DNA from: Roseivivax lentus
Lineage (GTDB): Bacteria; Pseudomonadota; Alphaproteobacteria; Rhodobacterales; Rhodobacteraceae
Reading direction: 5' to 3'
Length of the DNA: 64,000 bases
Assembly: GCF_900156805.1 (NCBI RefSeq)
Contig: NZ_FTOQ01000001.1
Coordinates: 620,001 to 684,000 of the forward strand
Below the pieces are notes generated by a model. That model was not told where the DNA came from and made no database searches. It worked only from the letters and a program-made list of their open reading frames with translations. Below are positions 17,897-25,608 of the stretch, piece by piece (the stretch's first letter is position 1; every line of letters starts with the position of its first letter). The translations under genes were made by a program, and so were the position numbers.

Positions 17897-18607
17897 ATGG
17901 CGTCCCGCGCCCAGCAGAAGAACCGCGCCGAGCTGATCTGCGCCGCCCTGCGATCGGCGATCCTCGAACGCGCGCTCCTGCCGGGGATGAAGCTGCCCGA
18001 GGATTCGCTGGGCGAGAGGTTCGGCGCGTCCCGCACGATCATCCGCCAGTCGCTGGAACGGCTGGCCGCCGAGGGTCTGGTGGAGCTGCGTCACAACCGC
18101 GGCGCGGCGGTCGCGCAACCCAGCCTCGAGGAGGCGCGGGACCTCTTCGAGCTGCGCGCTCAGGTCGAGGACCTGGTGATCGCGCGGCTGGCCGCGGGTC
18201 TGACGGCGGCGCAGGAGGCCGCGCTCAACGCGCATATCGCGCGCGAAGAAGAGGCGATGAGCGGCCCGTCGGCGATCTCGATCCGGCTGGCCACGGAGTT
18301 CCACATCCTGATGGCCGAGCTGACCGGCAGCCCGGTGCTCATCCGCTATGTCAACGAGATCGGCTATCGCTGCGGCTTCACCCTGTCGCAATTCTCGCGG
18401 CCGCATTCCACGCATTGCGGCATCCAGGAGCATCGCGACATCGTCGCGGCGCTGAAATCGGGCGACGGGGCCGCCGCGCAGGCTGTCGCGCGGCAGCATC
18501 TCGATCAGGTCGCCGCGAGGGCGCAGTTCAACGGGGCCGATTTCAACGGCTTTTCCCATCTCGACGCGCTGGAGCCCTATGCCAGCCCGGTGCGCGGCAA
18601 GGGCTGA
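17897..18607 (+). CDS. GntR-family transcriptional regulator (FCD/FadR subfamily)
   Basis: A 236-residue regulator with an N-terminal winged helix (LPGMKLPEDSLGERFGASRT, SLERLAAEGLVELRHNRGA) and a C-terminal FCD ligand domain. FCD metal-ligand residues are visible in LRAQVEDLVIARL, EFHILMAELTG and the HCGIQEHRDIVAALKSGD stretch. It probably controls the two transporter operons on either side in response to the imported compound or a product. The ATG at 17897 follows GGAGG at 17886-17890. It is convergent with the SnoaL-like gene. Confidence 0.92.
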   Translation: MASRAQQKNRAELICAALRSAILERALLPGMKLPEDSLGERFGASRTIIRQSLERLAAEGLVELRHNRGAAVAQPSLEEARDLFELRAQVEDLVIARLAAGLTAAQEAALNAHIAREEEAMSGPSAISIRLATEFHILMAELTGSPVLIRYVNEIGYRCGFTLSQFSRPHSTHCGIQEHRDIVAALKSGDGAAAQAVARQHLDQVAARAQFNGADFNGFSHLDALEPYASPVRGKG

Positions 18608-18623
18608 TCCACGCGGGCCTCAG

Positions 18624-19046
18624 TCAGGCGTCGATCCCGCGCATGGTCAGGATCCGCTCGGCGCTGTCGTTCCAGACATCCATCTTCACGATCTTGCCGT
18701 TCTCCACCACGAAGCGGTCGACATAGCGGTTGCCCTCGAAGGCCGTGCCGTCGGGCCATTCGCCGTAAAGATAGCCGGTGGAATAGACCACGACCCCCTC
18801 GGCGCCCCGGGCCACGTCGAACTGGCGCATGTCCTTCTTCACCCAGGCGTAGCGCTTGGCGTTGACGCCCGTGGGGCCGGACGGATGATGAAAGACCCGC
18901 CCGCCGGTGAAGGTGATCACCACGCCCTCGGCCATGAAGGTCGCGGCGCGGTCGGGGTCGGGTTTCATCGACGCCTCGAGGTAGTCGTAGACGATCCGGG
19001 CCTCTTCGGGCAGCGCGTCGTAGTCGAGCGTGAGCGTGTCTGACAT
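18624..19046 (-). CDS. SnoaL-like/NTF2-fold protein
   Basis: The 140-residue product has the cone-shaped NTF2 fold pattern: an N-terminal helical start (IVYDYLEASMKPDPDRAATF), the loop VVITFTGGRVFHHP, and a final strand pair with RYVDRFVVENGKIVKMDVWNDS. Such proteins act as small isomerases, cyclases or binding domains. The ATG at 19046 has GGAGAA 7-12 bases upstream on the minus strand; an ATG at 19058 is an alternative. It is divergent from the Liv-type operon and shares the operator region with it, so it probably belongs to the same pathway. Confidence 0.8.
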   Translation of the reverse strand: MSDTLTLDYDALPEEARIVYDYLEASMKPDPDRAATFMAEGVVITFTGGRVFHHPSGPTGVNAKRYAWVKKDMRQFDVARGAEGVVVYSTGYLYGEWPDGTAFEGNRYVDRFVVENGKIVKMDVWNDSAERILTMRGIDA

Positions 19047-19121
19047 CGGGTTCTCCATCGTTGAGCCGATTCGAGACGTGCCACAGATCGGGCGCCGCGT
19101 AATCTGCATGCGACAATTAAA

Positions 19122-19140
19122 TACAAAAATTGCATGCAAT
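19122..19140. promoter_or_regulatory. Candidate GntR/FCD operator in the divergent promoter region
   Basis: ATTGCATGCAAT at 19129-19140 is a perfect 12-base palindrome in the 221-base gap between the SnoaL-like gene and the Liv-type operon. On the minus strand it continues as ATGCAATTTTTGTAT, closely matching the 11334-11348 site (ATGCAATTTTTGCAT). The same regulator, probably the GntR protein encoded at 17897, could control both directions from here. Confidence 0.6.
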
Positions 19141-19267
19141 CTGCCTCATCTCTGGGCAGTTCCGGGGCCGGGGCCGGAAAAACCGTCCATTTTTCGCAGC
19201 GGCGTTTGACAGATTCGGGCCGTCCCGCGCCTCTGGAGGCACCCCTCGCTTCTGTTCACGGAGACAC

Positions 19268-20443
19268 ATGATGCCCAACCGCTTCCCTCTTTCCCGCCGT
19301 CTGCTGCTGGCCGGCGCGGCTGCGTTGTCGCTTGGCGCGGTGCTGCCCGCCCATGCCCAGGAAGACCCGATCAAGATCGGTCTCGTCGCCGCGCTCAGCG
19401 GTCAATCGGCCAAGTCGGGCGAGGCGATCACCCGCGGCATCACGCTCGCGCTCAACAAGATCAACGGCGAGGGCGGCGTGCTCGGCCGCCCGCTGGAGCT
19501 GGTCAGCCGCGACGATGAAAGCAATCCCGGCAAGGGCCTCATCGCCGCGCGCGAACTGGTCCAGCGCGAAGGCGTCGCGGCCATGATCGGCGGGCTCGAC
19601 ACGCCCGTGTCGCTGGCCATCGTGCCCTTCGTCAACGATGCGCAGATGCCCTTCATCGGGCCCTGGGCCGCGGGCACGCCGATCACCCAGAACGGCGCCG
19701 AGGAGAACTACGTCTTCCGCGTCTCGGCGGTGGACGAATATGTCGACGAGGCGATCACCGAATATCTCGTGACCAAGTACGGCAGCCAGAAGCCGGGCAT
19801 GATCCTCATCAACAACCCCTGGGGCGAGTCGAACGAGAAGGGCCTGATGAAGGCGCTCGAGAAGCGCGGCATGGAGCATGCGGGCATCGAGAAGTTCGAA
19901 TCGAACGACGTGGACGTGGTCCCGCAGCTGACGCGGCTGCGCGAAAACGGCGCTGACGGGCTGTTCCTCGTGGCCAACGTGGCGCCCTCGGCGCAGGTGG
20001 TGAAATCGCTCGACCGGATGGGCTGGGACGTGCCCATCGCCTCGCATTGGGGGCCCGCCGGTGGCCGCTTCACCGAGCTGGCCGGCCCCTCGGGCGAGAA
20101 GGTGCACTTCATCCAGACCTTCCTCTTCACCGATCCCGAGGAGCCCTTCTTCAAGGATCTGCAGGCGGAGTTTCCCGAAATCGAGAACCTTGCGGACGTG
20201 ACGCCCGCCACCGGCATCGCCAATGCCTATGACGCGACGCTCCTTCTGGCCGCGGCGATTGAGAAGGCGGGCTCCACCGACGGTCCCGCGATCCGTCAGG
20301 CCATGTACGAGATCTCGGGCGTCGAGGGGGTCATCAAGACCTACGACATGCCGTTCACGCCCGACGATCAGGATGCGCTCGGCCCCGAGGATTACATCTT
20401 CGCCAACTTCGTCGATGGCGAAATCGTCCCGCTCGCCGACTGA
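19268..20443 (+). CDS. Branched-chain-amino-acid-type ABC transporter substrate-binding protein
   Basis: A 391-residue periplasmic protein of the LivJ/Peripla_BP_6 family. It has a Sec signal peptide with an arginine pair (SRRLLLAGAAALSLGAVLPA) cut after AHA, then IKIGLVAALSGQSAKSGEAI, GGVLGRPLELVSRDDESNPG and GLDTPVSLAIVPFVND. The family binds amino acids, amides, urea and other small polar compounds; neighbours suggest a nitrogen compound. ATG codons at 19268 and 19271 are both possible. Confidence 0.92.
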   Translation: MMPNRFPLSRRLLLAGAAALSLGAVLPAHAQEDPIKIGLVAALSGQSAKSGEAITRGITLALNKINGEGGVLGRPLELVSRDDESNPGKGLIAARELVQREGVAAMIGGLDTPVSLAIVPFVNDAQMPFIGPWAAGTPITQNGAEENYVFRVSAVDEYVDEAITEYLVTKYGSQKPGMILINNPWGESNEKGLMKALEKRGMEHAGIEKFESNDVDVVPQLTRLRENGADGLFLVANVAPSAQVVKSLDRMGWDVPIASHWGPAGGRFTELAGPSGEKVHFIQTFLFTDPEEPFFKDLQAEFPEIENLADVTPATGIANAYDATLLLAAAIEKAGSTDGPAIRQAMYEISGVEGVIKTYDMPFTPDDQDALGPEDYIFANFVDGEIVPLAD

Positions 20444-20449
20444 AAATCT

Positions 20450-20517
20450 GCGCGGCGGCTTGTCCCTTGCGCCGCCGCGCGCCCGGTCCCGGCCGCAAGG
20501 CCGGGGCTTCGGCTTTT
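20450..20517 (+). terminator. Hairpins between the binding-protein and permease genes
   Basis: Directly after the binding-protein stop lies a stem with 10-base arms GCGCGGCGGC (20450-20459) and GCCGCCGCGC (20471-20480). A second stem follows, CCCGGCC/GGCCGGG (20488-20505) with loop GCAA, and four T residues at 20514-20517. This arrangement is usual where a transport operon makes more binding protein than permease, through partial termination or 3' end protection. Readthrough must occur, since the permease gene has no other obvious promoter. Confidence 0.55.
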
Positions 20518-20568
20518 CCCGTCCTGCCCGTCCCGTGCGTCCAGACCCAGCCTGATCGGAGCCCACCC

Positions 20569-21444
20569 ATGACCCTATTCCTGACCGCCCTCGTGACCGG
20601 CATCGGCCTTGGCGCCATGTACGGGCTGATCGCGCTCGGTTTCCAGATCACCTATTCGGTCTGTTCCCGGGTGAATTTCGCGCAGGGCTCCATGGTCATG
20701 CTGGGCGCGGTCATGGGCTTCGTTCTGACCGAACGGGCGGGCCTGCCGGTGATCGTGGCCTATCCGCTGGCGCTGCTGTTCTGCGCCTTCATGGGCGTCG
20801 TCGTGGAGTTCTGCCTCGTGCGGCCCTTCGCCAAGCGCGGGTCGGAGGCGTGGCTCATGGCCACCGTCGCGGGCGGCATCCTTCTCGACAACACCGTGCT
20901 CTTCACCTTCGGCAACGAGCCGCGCAGCCTGCCCTCGCCCCTCGTGGAGACGAGCTGGCAGATCCTCGGCACCGGGGTCTATCCGCAGCAGCTTCTCATT
21001 CCGCTCGTGGCCATCGGTTTCGCCGTGGCGCTGCAGCTTCTGTTCCGGCGCACGCGGCAGGGCCGGGCGCTTCTGGCGGTGGTGCAGAACCCCGAAGCCG
21101 CCCGGCTCATGGGCATCAACACCCAGCTGATGATCTCGGGCTCCTTCGCGCTGTCGGCCCTTCTGGCGGGGGCGGCGGGGCTTCTGATCGCGCCGCTCTT
21201 CTCGGTGCATTCGGACATGGGCACGCTCTTCGGCATCAAGGCCTTCGCGGTGGCGATCCTCGGGGGCATGACATCCGCCTCGGGCGTGATGCTCGCCGGG
21301 TTCATCTACGGGCTGGTGGAGGCGTTCGTGACGACCTTCCTCGGCTCCTCGCACACCTACATCCTGACCTTCGGGCTGCTCATCGCCGTGCTCGCCGTCA
21401 AGCCCAACGGGCTGTTCGGCAAGGCCGCGCTGCGGAAGGTGTGA
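20569..21444 (+). CDS. Branched-chain-amino-acid-type ABC permease (LivH-like)
   Basis: The 291-residue membrane protein has the LivH blocks LGAMYGLIALGFQITYSVCS, VNFAQGSMVMLGAV, LLAVVQNPEAARLMGIN and KAFAVAILGGMTSASGVML. It forms the transmembrane pore with the permease portion of the fused protein that follows. The ATG at 20569 starts at the first residue of homology. It ends four bases before the next gene. Confidence 0.93.
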   Translation: MTLFLTALVTGIGLGAMYGLIALGFQITYSVCSRVNFAQGSMVMLGAVMGFVLTERAGLPVIVAYPLALLFCAFMGVVVEFCLVRPFAKRGSEAWLMATVAGGILLDNTVLFTFGNEPRSLPSPLVETSWQILGTGVYPQQLLIPLVAIGFAVALQLLFRRTRQGRALLAVVQNPEAARLMGINTQLMISGSFALSALLAGAAGLLIAPLFSVHSDMGTLFGIKAFAVAILGGMTSASGVMLAGFIYGLVEAFVTTFLGSSHTYILTFGLLIAVLAVKPNGLFGKAALRKV

Positions 21445-21448
21445 TCCG

Positions 21449-23968
21449 ATGACCAGGCTTTTCACCAATCGCGGTCTCGACCTGACCATCCTCGCGCTCA
21501 CCGCCGCGGCGATCCTGTCGCTGGGCCTCATCGGCGGCTACACGCAATTCGTCATCGGCCTCGTGGCGATCTGGACGATCCTCTGCGTCGGGCTCAACGT
21601 GCTGTATGGCCTCACGGGCCTCGTGTCGCTGGGGCAGGTGGGCTTTTTCGCCATCGGCGCCTATGGCCACGCGATCCTGATGCAGGCGGGTTTCAGCTTC
21701 TGGCTGGCGCTGCCGCTGGCCACGGCGATCACGGCGGGCGTGGGCGCCTTGCTCGCCGTTCCGGCGGTGCGCATGGCCGGGCCGTTCCTCGCGATGGTGA
21801 CCATCGCCTTTGCCTTCATCGTGGAGCATCTGGCCATCGAATGGCGCAGCCTCACGGGCGGGCAGAACGGCCTGATGGGCTTCGACATGCCGGGCCTGTT
21901 CGGGCTGAGCTTCGGCGAGCGGGAGCTGGTGGTCCTGACCATTCTCATCGCCGGCGCGGCGCTTCTGGCCTATCGCCATATGGCGGCAAGCGGCTGGGGC
22001 ATGGCGATGGCGGCGCTGCGCGACCAGGAGGTCGCCGCCGGATCGCTGGGCTTCGATCCCTTCGTCACCAAGCTCACCGCCTTTGCCATCGCGGCCGGCG
22101 CGGCAGGGCTTGCGGGCGGGCTTTTCGCCACGCTGATGCAGTTCATCGCGCCGTCGAACTTCCTCTTGTCGCAATCCATCCTGTTCCTCTTCGCGGTGAT
22201 CCTCGGCGGGGCGGGCACGGTCCTCGGGCCGCTCGTCGGCGCGGCCATCGTGGTCTTCCTGCCCGAAATGCTGTCGGGCCTCGCCGAATACCGGCTTTTG
22301 TTCTTCGGCGCGCTGCTGGTGGCCGTGCTGCTGGTCGCGCCGCGCGGCATGGTCGGCACCATCGCGGCCTTCCTGCCGCGCCACCGGGACTCGACGCCGC
22401 CCGCTTCGCGCGATGCGGTCATGGCATTCATCCGCCCCGAAACGCGCGGCGGCCTCAAGGTCGAGGGCCTCGGCATCACCTTCGGCGGGCTGAAGGCGGT
22501 GGACGACGCCACCTTCGACGCAAAACCCGGCGACGTGACCGCGATCATCGGGCCCAACGGCGCGGGCAAGACGACGCTGCTGAACATGGTGTCGGGCTTC
22601 TACGTGCCGGGAAGGGGCCGGATCGAGACGGCGGGGCAGGATATCGCGGGCTGGTCGATGCACCGCGCCGCCCGGCTGGGCGTCGCCCGCACCTACCAGG
22701 CGACGCGGCTTTTCGGCGCGCTTTCGGCCGAGGACAACGTGATGGCGGGCCTGCCGCGGGGCCGGGGCGGCGCGCCGTTCCGCGCGCTCGCCTCGAGCGA
22801 ACGGCGGGCGCTGGCGCGCGGGCTTCTGACGCTGGTGGGCTATGCGGGCGATCCCGCGACGCCAGCCGCCGATCTGCCGCATGTGGATCGCCGGCTGGTG
22901 GAGATCGCCCGCGCGCTGGCCATGCGCCCGCATGTGCTGCTGCTCGACGAGCCCGCCGCAGGTCTCATGGCCGGCGACAAGCGCATTCTCGCGCAGCTGC
23001 TGCGCAAGCTTGCCGATTGCGGCATCGCGGTGGTGCTGGTCGAGCATGACATGGAGATGGTCATGGGCATCTCGGACCGGATCTTTGCGATGGATGCGGG
23101 CCAGCCGATTGCCTTCGACACGCCCGAGAAGGTGCGCAAGGACCCCAAGGTCATCGCGGCCTATCTCGGCGAAGGCACGCTTGATGCGCCGGCGCGCACG
23201 CTGGACTACGTGCCCGGCGCGATGGACCGCCTGATCACCCGCAAGCTCTGCGCGGGATACGGTGCGGCGGATGTGTTGCAGGATGTGGAGCTTCGTGTGG
23301 GGCAGGGCGAGCTCGTGGCGCTTCTGGGCGCCAATGGCGCGGGCAAGTCGACCTTCCTGAAGACGCTGTCGGGTCTCATGGCGCCAAGCTCCGGCGAGAT
23401 CATCCTCGAGGATACGTATATCCAGGGCAAGCCCGCCCACCAGATCGTCGCGCGGGGCCTCGTCCTCGTGCCCGAGGGGCGGCAGGTCTTTCCGGACCTG
23501 ACCGTGGCGCAGAATATCGAGCTCGGCGCCTACAAGCGCCGCGAACAGCCGGGCCCGGAGGAGCTGGAGGCGATCCTGACCCGCTTCCCCCGCCTGCGCG
23601 AACGCATGGACAGCCCGGCGGGCCTCTTGTCGGGCGGCGAGCAGCAGATGATGGCCATTGCACGCGGGCTCATGGCGAAGCCCCGGCTTCTGCTGCTCGA
23701 CGAGCCGTCGCTGGGCCTCGCGCCCGCCATGGTCGAGGAGCTTTACGCCATCCTCGCAGAGCTGCGCGACGACGGCATCACCATCCTGCTCGTGGATCAG
23801 ATGGCGACGCTGGCACTGGCGGTCGCGGACCGGGCCTATGTGCTCGAACAGGGCCGCGTGGTCGCGCAGGGCAGCGCGGCGGAGCTGCAGGGTGACGAGG
23901 CGCTGATCGCGGCCTATCTGGGTGGGAGCGCGGATGCCGAAGCGCCCGAATTGCGGGAGGTTGTGTGA
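21449..23968 (+). CDS. LivM-LivG-LivF fusion: ABC permease joined to two ATPase domains
   Basis: One 839-residue frame carries three transporter subunits in series. Residues 1-315 are a LivM-like permease (LNVLYGLTGLVSLGQVGFFA, AALRDQEVAAGSLGFDPF). Residues 335-580 are a LivG-like ATPase with Walker A GPNGAGKT (368-375) and Walker B LLLDEPAAGL, but the signature region reads LPHVDRRLVEIARAL where the family normally has L-S-Y-G-x-Q, so the key serine and glycine are missing. Residues 592-839 are a LivF-like ATPase with Walker A GANGAGKS, canonical signature LSGGEQQMMAIARG and Walker B LLLLDEPSLGLAP. Permease-ATPase fusions of this family are known, but all three together is uncommon. Linkers are short and no frame break is seen. 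It ends by overlapping the next ATG. Confidence 0.93.
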   Translation: MTRLFTNRGLDLTILALTAAAILSLGLIGGYTQFVIGLVAIWTILCVGLNVLYGLTGLVSLGQVGFFAIGAYGHAILMQAGFSFWLALPLATAITAGVGALLAVPAVRMAGPFLAMVTIAFAFIVEHLAIEWRSLTGGQNGLMGFDMPGLFGLSFGERELVVLTILIAGAALLAYRHMAASGWGMAMAALRDQEVAAGSLGFDPFVTKLTAFAIAAGAAGLAGGLFATLMQFIAPSNFLLSQSILFLFAVILGGAGTVLGPLVGAAIVVFLPEMLSGLAEYRLLFFGALLVAVLLVAPRGMVGTIAAFLPRHRDSTPPASRDAVMAFIRPETRGGLKVEGLGITFGGLKAVDDATFDAKPGDVTAIIGPNGAGKTTLLNMVSGFYVPGRGRIETAGQDIAGWSMHRAARLGVARTYQATRLFGALSAEDNVMAGLPRGRGGAPFRALASSERRALARGLLTLVGYAGDPATPAADLPHVDRRLVEIARALAMRPHVLLLDEPAAGLMAGDKRILAQLLRKLADCGIAVVLVEHDMEMVMGISDRIFAMDAGQPIAFDTPEKVRKDPKVIAAYLGEGTLDAPARTLDYVPGAMDRLITRKLCAGYGAADVLQDVELRVGQGELVALLGANGAGKSTFLKTLSGLMAPSSGEIILEDTYIQGKPAHQIVARGLVLVPEGRQVFPDLTVAQNIELGAYKRREQPGPEELEAILTRFPRLRERMDSPAGLLSGGEQQMMAIARGLMAKPRLLLLDEPSLGLAPAMVEELYAILAELRDDGITILLVDQMATLALAVADRAYVLEQGRVVAQGSAAELQGDEALIAAYLGGSADAEAPELREVV

Positions 23969-25221
23969 TGTCGCTTGATCTGGTGATCCGGAACGCCCGG
24001 CTGCAGGATGGCGCCGCGGAGCAGGATATCGGCATCCGCGGCGGCAGGATCGCGACCATCGCGCCCGGCATCGCGACCGAGGCGCGTGCGCTCGATGCCG
24101 GCGGCGGGCTGGTCATCGCGGGCTTTGCCGACAGCCATCTGCATCTCGACAAGGCCTGCCTGCTGGACCGAGCGGCCAATCCCTCGGGCACGCTCAAGGG
24201 CGCGATCGAGGCGGTGAGCGCGGCCAAGCGCGACTTCACCACCGAGGATGTCTATGCCCGCGGCGCGCGCGTTCTCGACAAGGCCATCGGGCAGGGCACC
24301 ACGCTGATCCGCACCCATGTGGAGATCGACCCCGCCGTGGGCCTCGCGGGTTTCGACGCGGTGCGCCGGCTCAAGGCAGATTACGCCTGGGGCGTGGACC
24401 TGCAAATCTGCGTCTTTCCGCAGGAAGGCCTCCTGAACTATCCCGGCACCGAGGAGCTGCTGCGCCAGGCGCTCGATCAGGGCGCAGACCTCTTGGGCGG
24501 CTGCCCCTATACGGACAGCGATCCCGAGGGCCAGATCGAGCGGCTCTTCGCGATGGCGCGCGAATATGACGTGGATCTCGACTTCCACCTCGATTTCGAT
24601 CTCGACACGAGCTGGCGGCACCTCGACTGGGTGGCGCGCGACGCCATCGCGCATGGCATGCAGGGCCGGGTCGCCATCGGCCATGTCACCAAGCTGTCAA
24701 TGCTCGCGCCCGATACGCTGTCGGACACCATCGCGCTGATGAAGGATGCGGGCATCGCCCTGACCGTGCTGCCCGCGACGGATCTGTTCATGACCGGGCG
24801 CGATCACGACCATGCCGTGCCGCGCGGCGTCGCCCCGGCGCACAAGTTCCACGCGGCGGGCCTGTGCTGCACGGTCGCCACCAACAACGTGCTGAACCCG
24901 TTCACGCCCTATGGCGATTGCTCGTTGCCGCGCATGGCGAACCTCTTTGCCAACGTGTCCCAGCTTGGCAGCCCCGAGGCGCTGGAGGGCTGCTTTGCCA
25001 TGGTCACCGAAAGCCCGTTCCGCCTTCTGGGTCGCGATCCGGTGATCCGCGAAGGCGCGCCCGCCGATCTGGTGGCGCTGCCGGTGCAGAGCAGAGCCGA
25101 TGCGGTGGCCGAGATCGGTCGCCCGATCTGGGGGGTGAAGGGCGGCGCGCTCAGCTTCGAGGCGCCGCAGCCCCGGCTGCACCGGCCCGGCCAGGCGCGG
25201 CCCACGGCGCTGGCGGGCTGA
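23968..25221 (+). CDS. Cytosine-deaminase-like amidohydrolase
   Basis: The 417-residue protein resembles the CodA branch of amidohydrolases. Metal-site motifs are DSHLHLDKACL near residue 54, EIDPAVGL with the upstream TLIRTHVEI, FHLDFDLD, AIGHVTKLSML and VLPATDLFMTGR. This branch hydrolyses cytosine, isocytosine, creatinine-like and related rings. It is the second amidohydrolase of the locus, next to a Liv-type transporter, so it likely opens or deaminates the substrate brought in by that system. The ATG at 23968 follows GGGAGG at 23954-23959; a GTG sits three bases earlier. Confidence 0.87.
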   Translation: MSLDLVIRNARLQDGAAEQDIGIRGGRIATIAPGIATEARALDAGGGLVIAGFADSHLHLDKACLLDRAANPSGTLKGAIEAVSAAKRDFTTEDVYARGARVLDKAIGQGTTLIRTHVEIDPAVGLAGFDAVRRLKADYAWGVDLQICVFPQEGLLNYPGTEELLRQALDQGADLLGGCPYTDSDPEGQIERLFAMAREYDVDLDFHLDFDLDTSWRHLDWVARDAIAHGMQGRVAIGHVTKLSMLAPDTLSDTIALMKDAGIALTVLPATDLFMTGRDHDHAVPRGVAPAHKFHAAGLCCTVATNNVLNPFTPYGDCSLPRMANLFANVSQLGSPEALEGCFAMVTESPFRLLGRDPVIREGAPADLVALPVQSRADAVAEIGRPIWGVKGGALSFEAPQPRLHRPGQARPTALAG

Positions 25222-25223
25222 GC

Positions 25224-25604
25224 ATGACCGAGATCAACCTGCCCGACGTTCTGGCCGAGGTGACCGAGGCGTTCCGGCGCTACGAGGCGGCGCTGACCGG
25301 CAACGACGTGGAGACGCTCGATGCGCTGTTCTGGTCCTCCGACCAGGTGATCCGCTACGGGGCGACCGAGAACCTGTACGGGCATGACGAGATCCTCGCC
25401 TTCCGCAAGGCGCGCCCCTCCAAGGGGCTCGACCGGACGCTGACCCGCACGGTCATCACCACCTTCGGGCGCGATTACGCCACCGCCAATACCGAGTTCA
25501 CCCGCGCGGGCATCGACCGCATCGGGCGGCAAAGCCACACATGGGCGCGCCTGCCCGAGGGCTGGCGGATCGTCGCCGCGCATGTCTCCTGGATGGAGGG
25601 CTGA
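25224..25604 (+). CDS. AtzH/HpxZ-like protein (DUF3225)
   Basis: The 126-residue protein has an NTF2-like fold signature, DVLAEVTEAFRRYEAALTGN, FWSSDQVIRYGATENLYGHD, TVITTFGRDYATANTEFTR and the terminal VAAHVSWMEG. That matches the AtzH/HpxZ family, in which AtzH is the small subunit of the AtzEH amidase of cyanuric acid degradation and HpxZ occurs in oxalurate use. The amidase gene starts only four bases after its stop, matching the AtzH-AtzE pairing. Confidence 0.9.
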   Translation: MTEINLPDVLAEVTEAFRRYEAALTGNDVETLDALFWSSDQVIRYGATENLYGHDEILAFRKARPSKGLDRTLTRTVITTFGRDYATANTEFTRAGIDRIGRQSHTWARLPEGWRIVAAHVSWMEG

Positions 25605-25608
25605 GCCG

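Noticed and set aside
17620-18726. A 368-codon plus-strand frame over the GntR gene
   Set aside because: It overlaps the GntR gene in another frame and reads as arginine-rich shadow; the GntR frame has the family match and the ribosome site.
21398-23440. A 680-codon minus-strand open frame
   Set aside because: It is the reverse complement of the Liv fusion and has no family features.
21449-23968. The Liv triple fusion as a sequencing artefact
   Set aside because: All three domains are in one frame without odd composition at the joins, and the boundaries fall at normal domain ends, so a real fusion is more likely.
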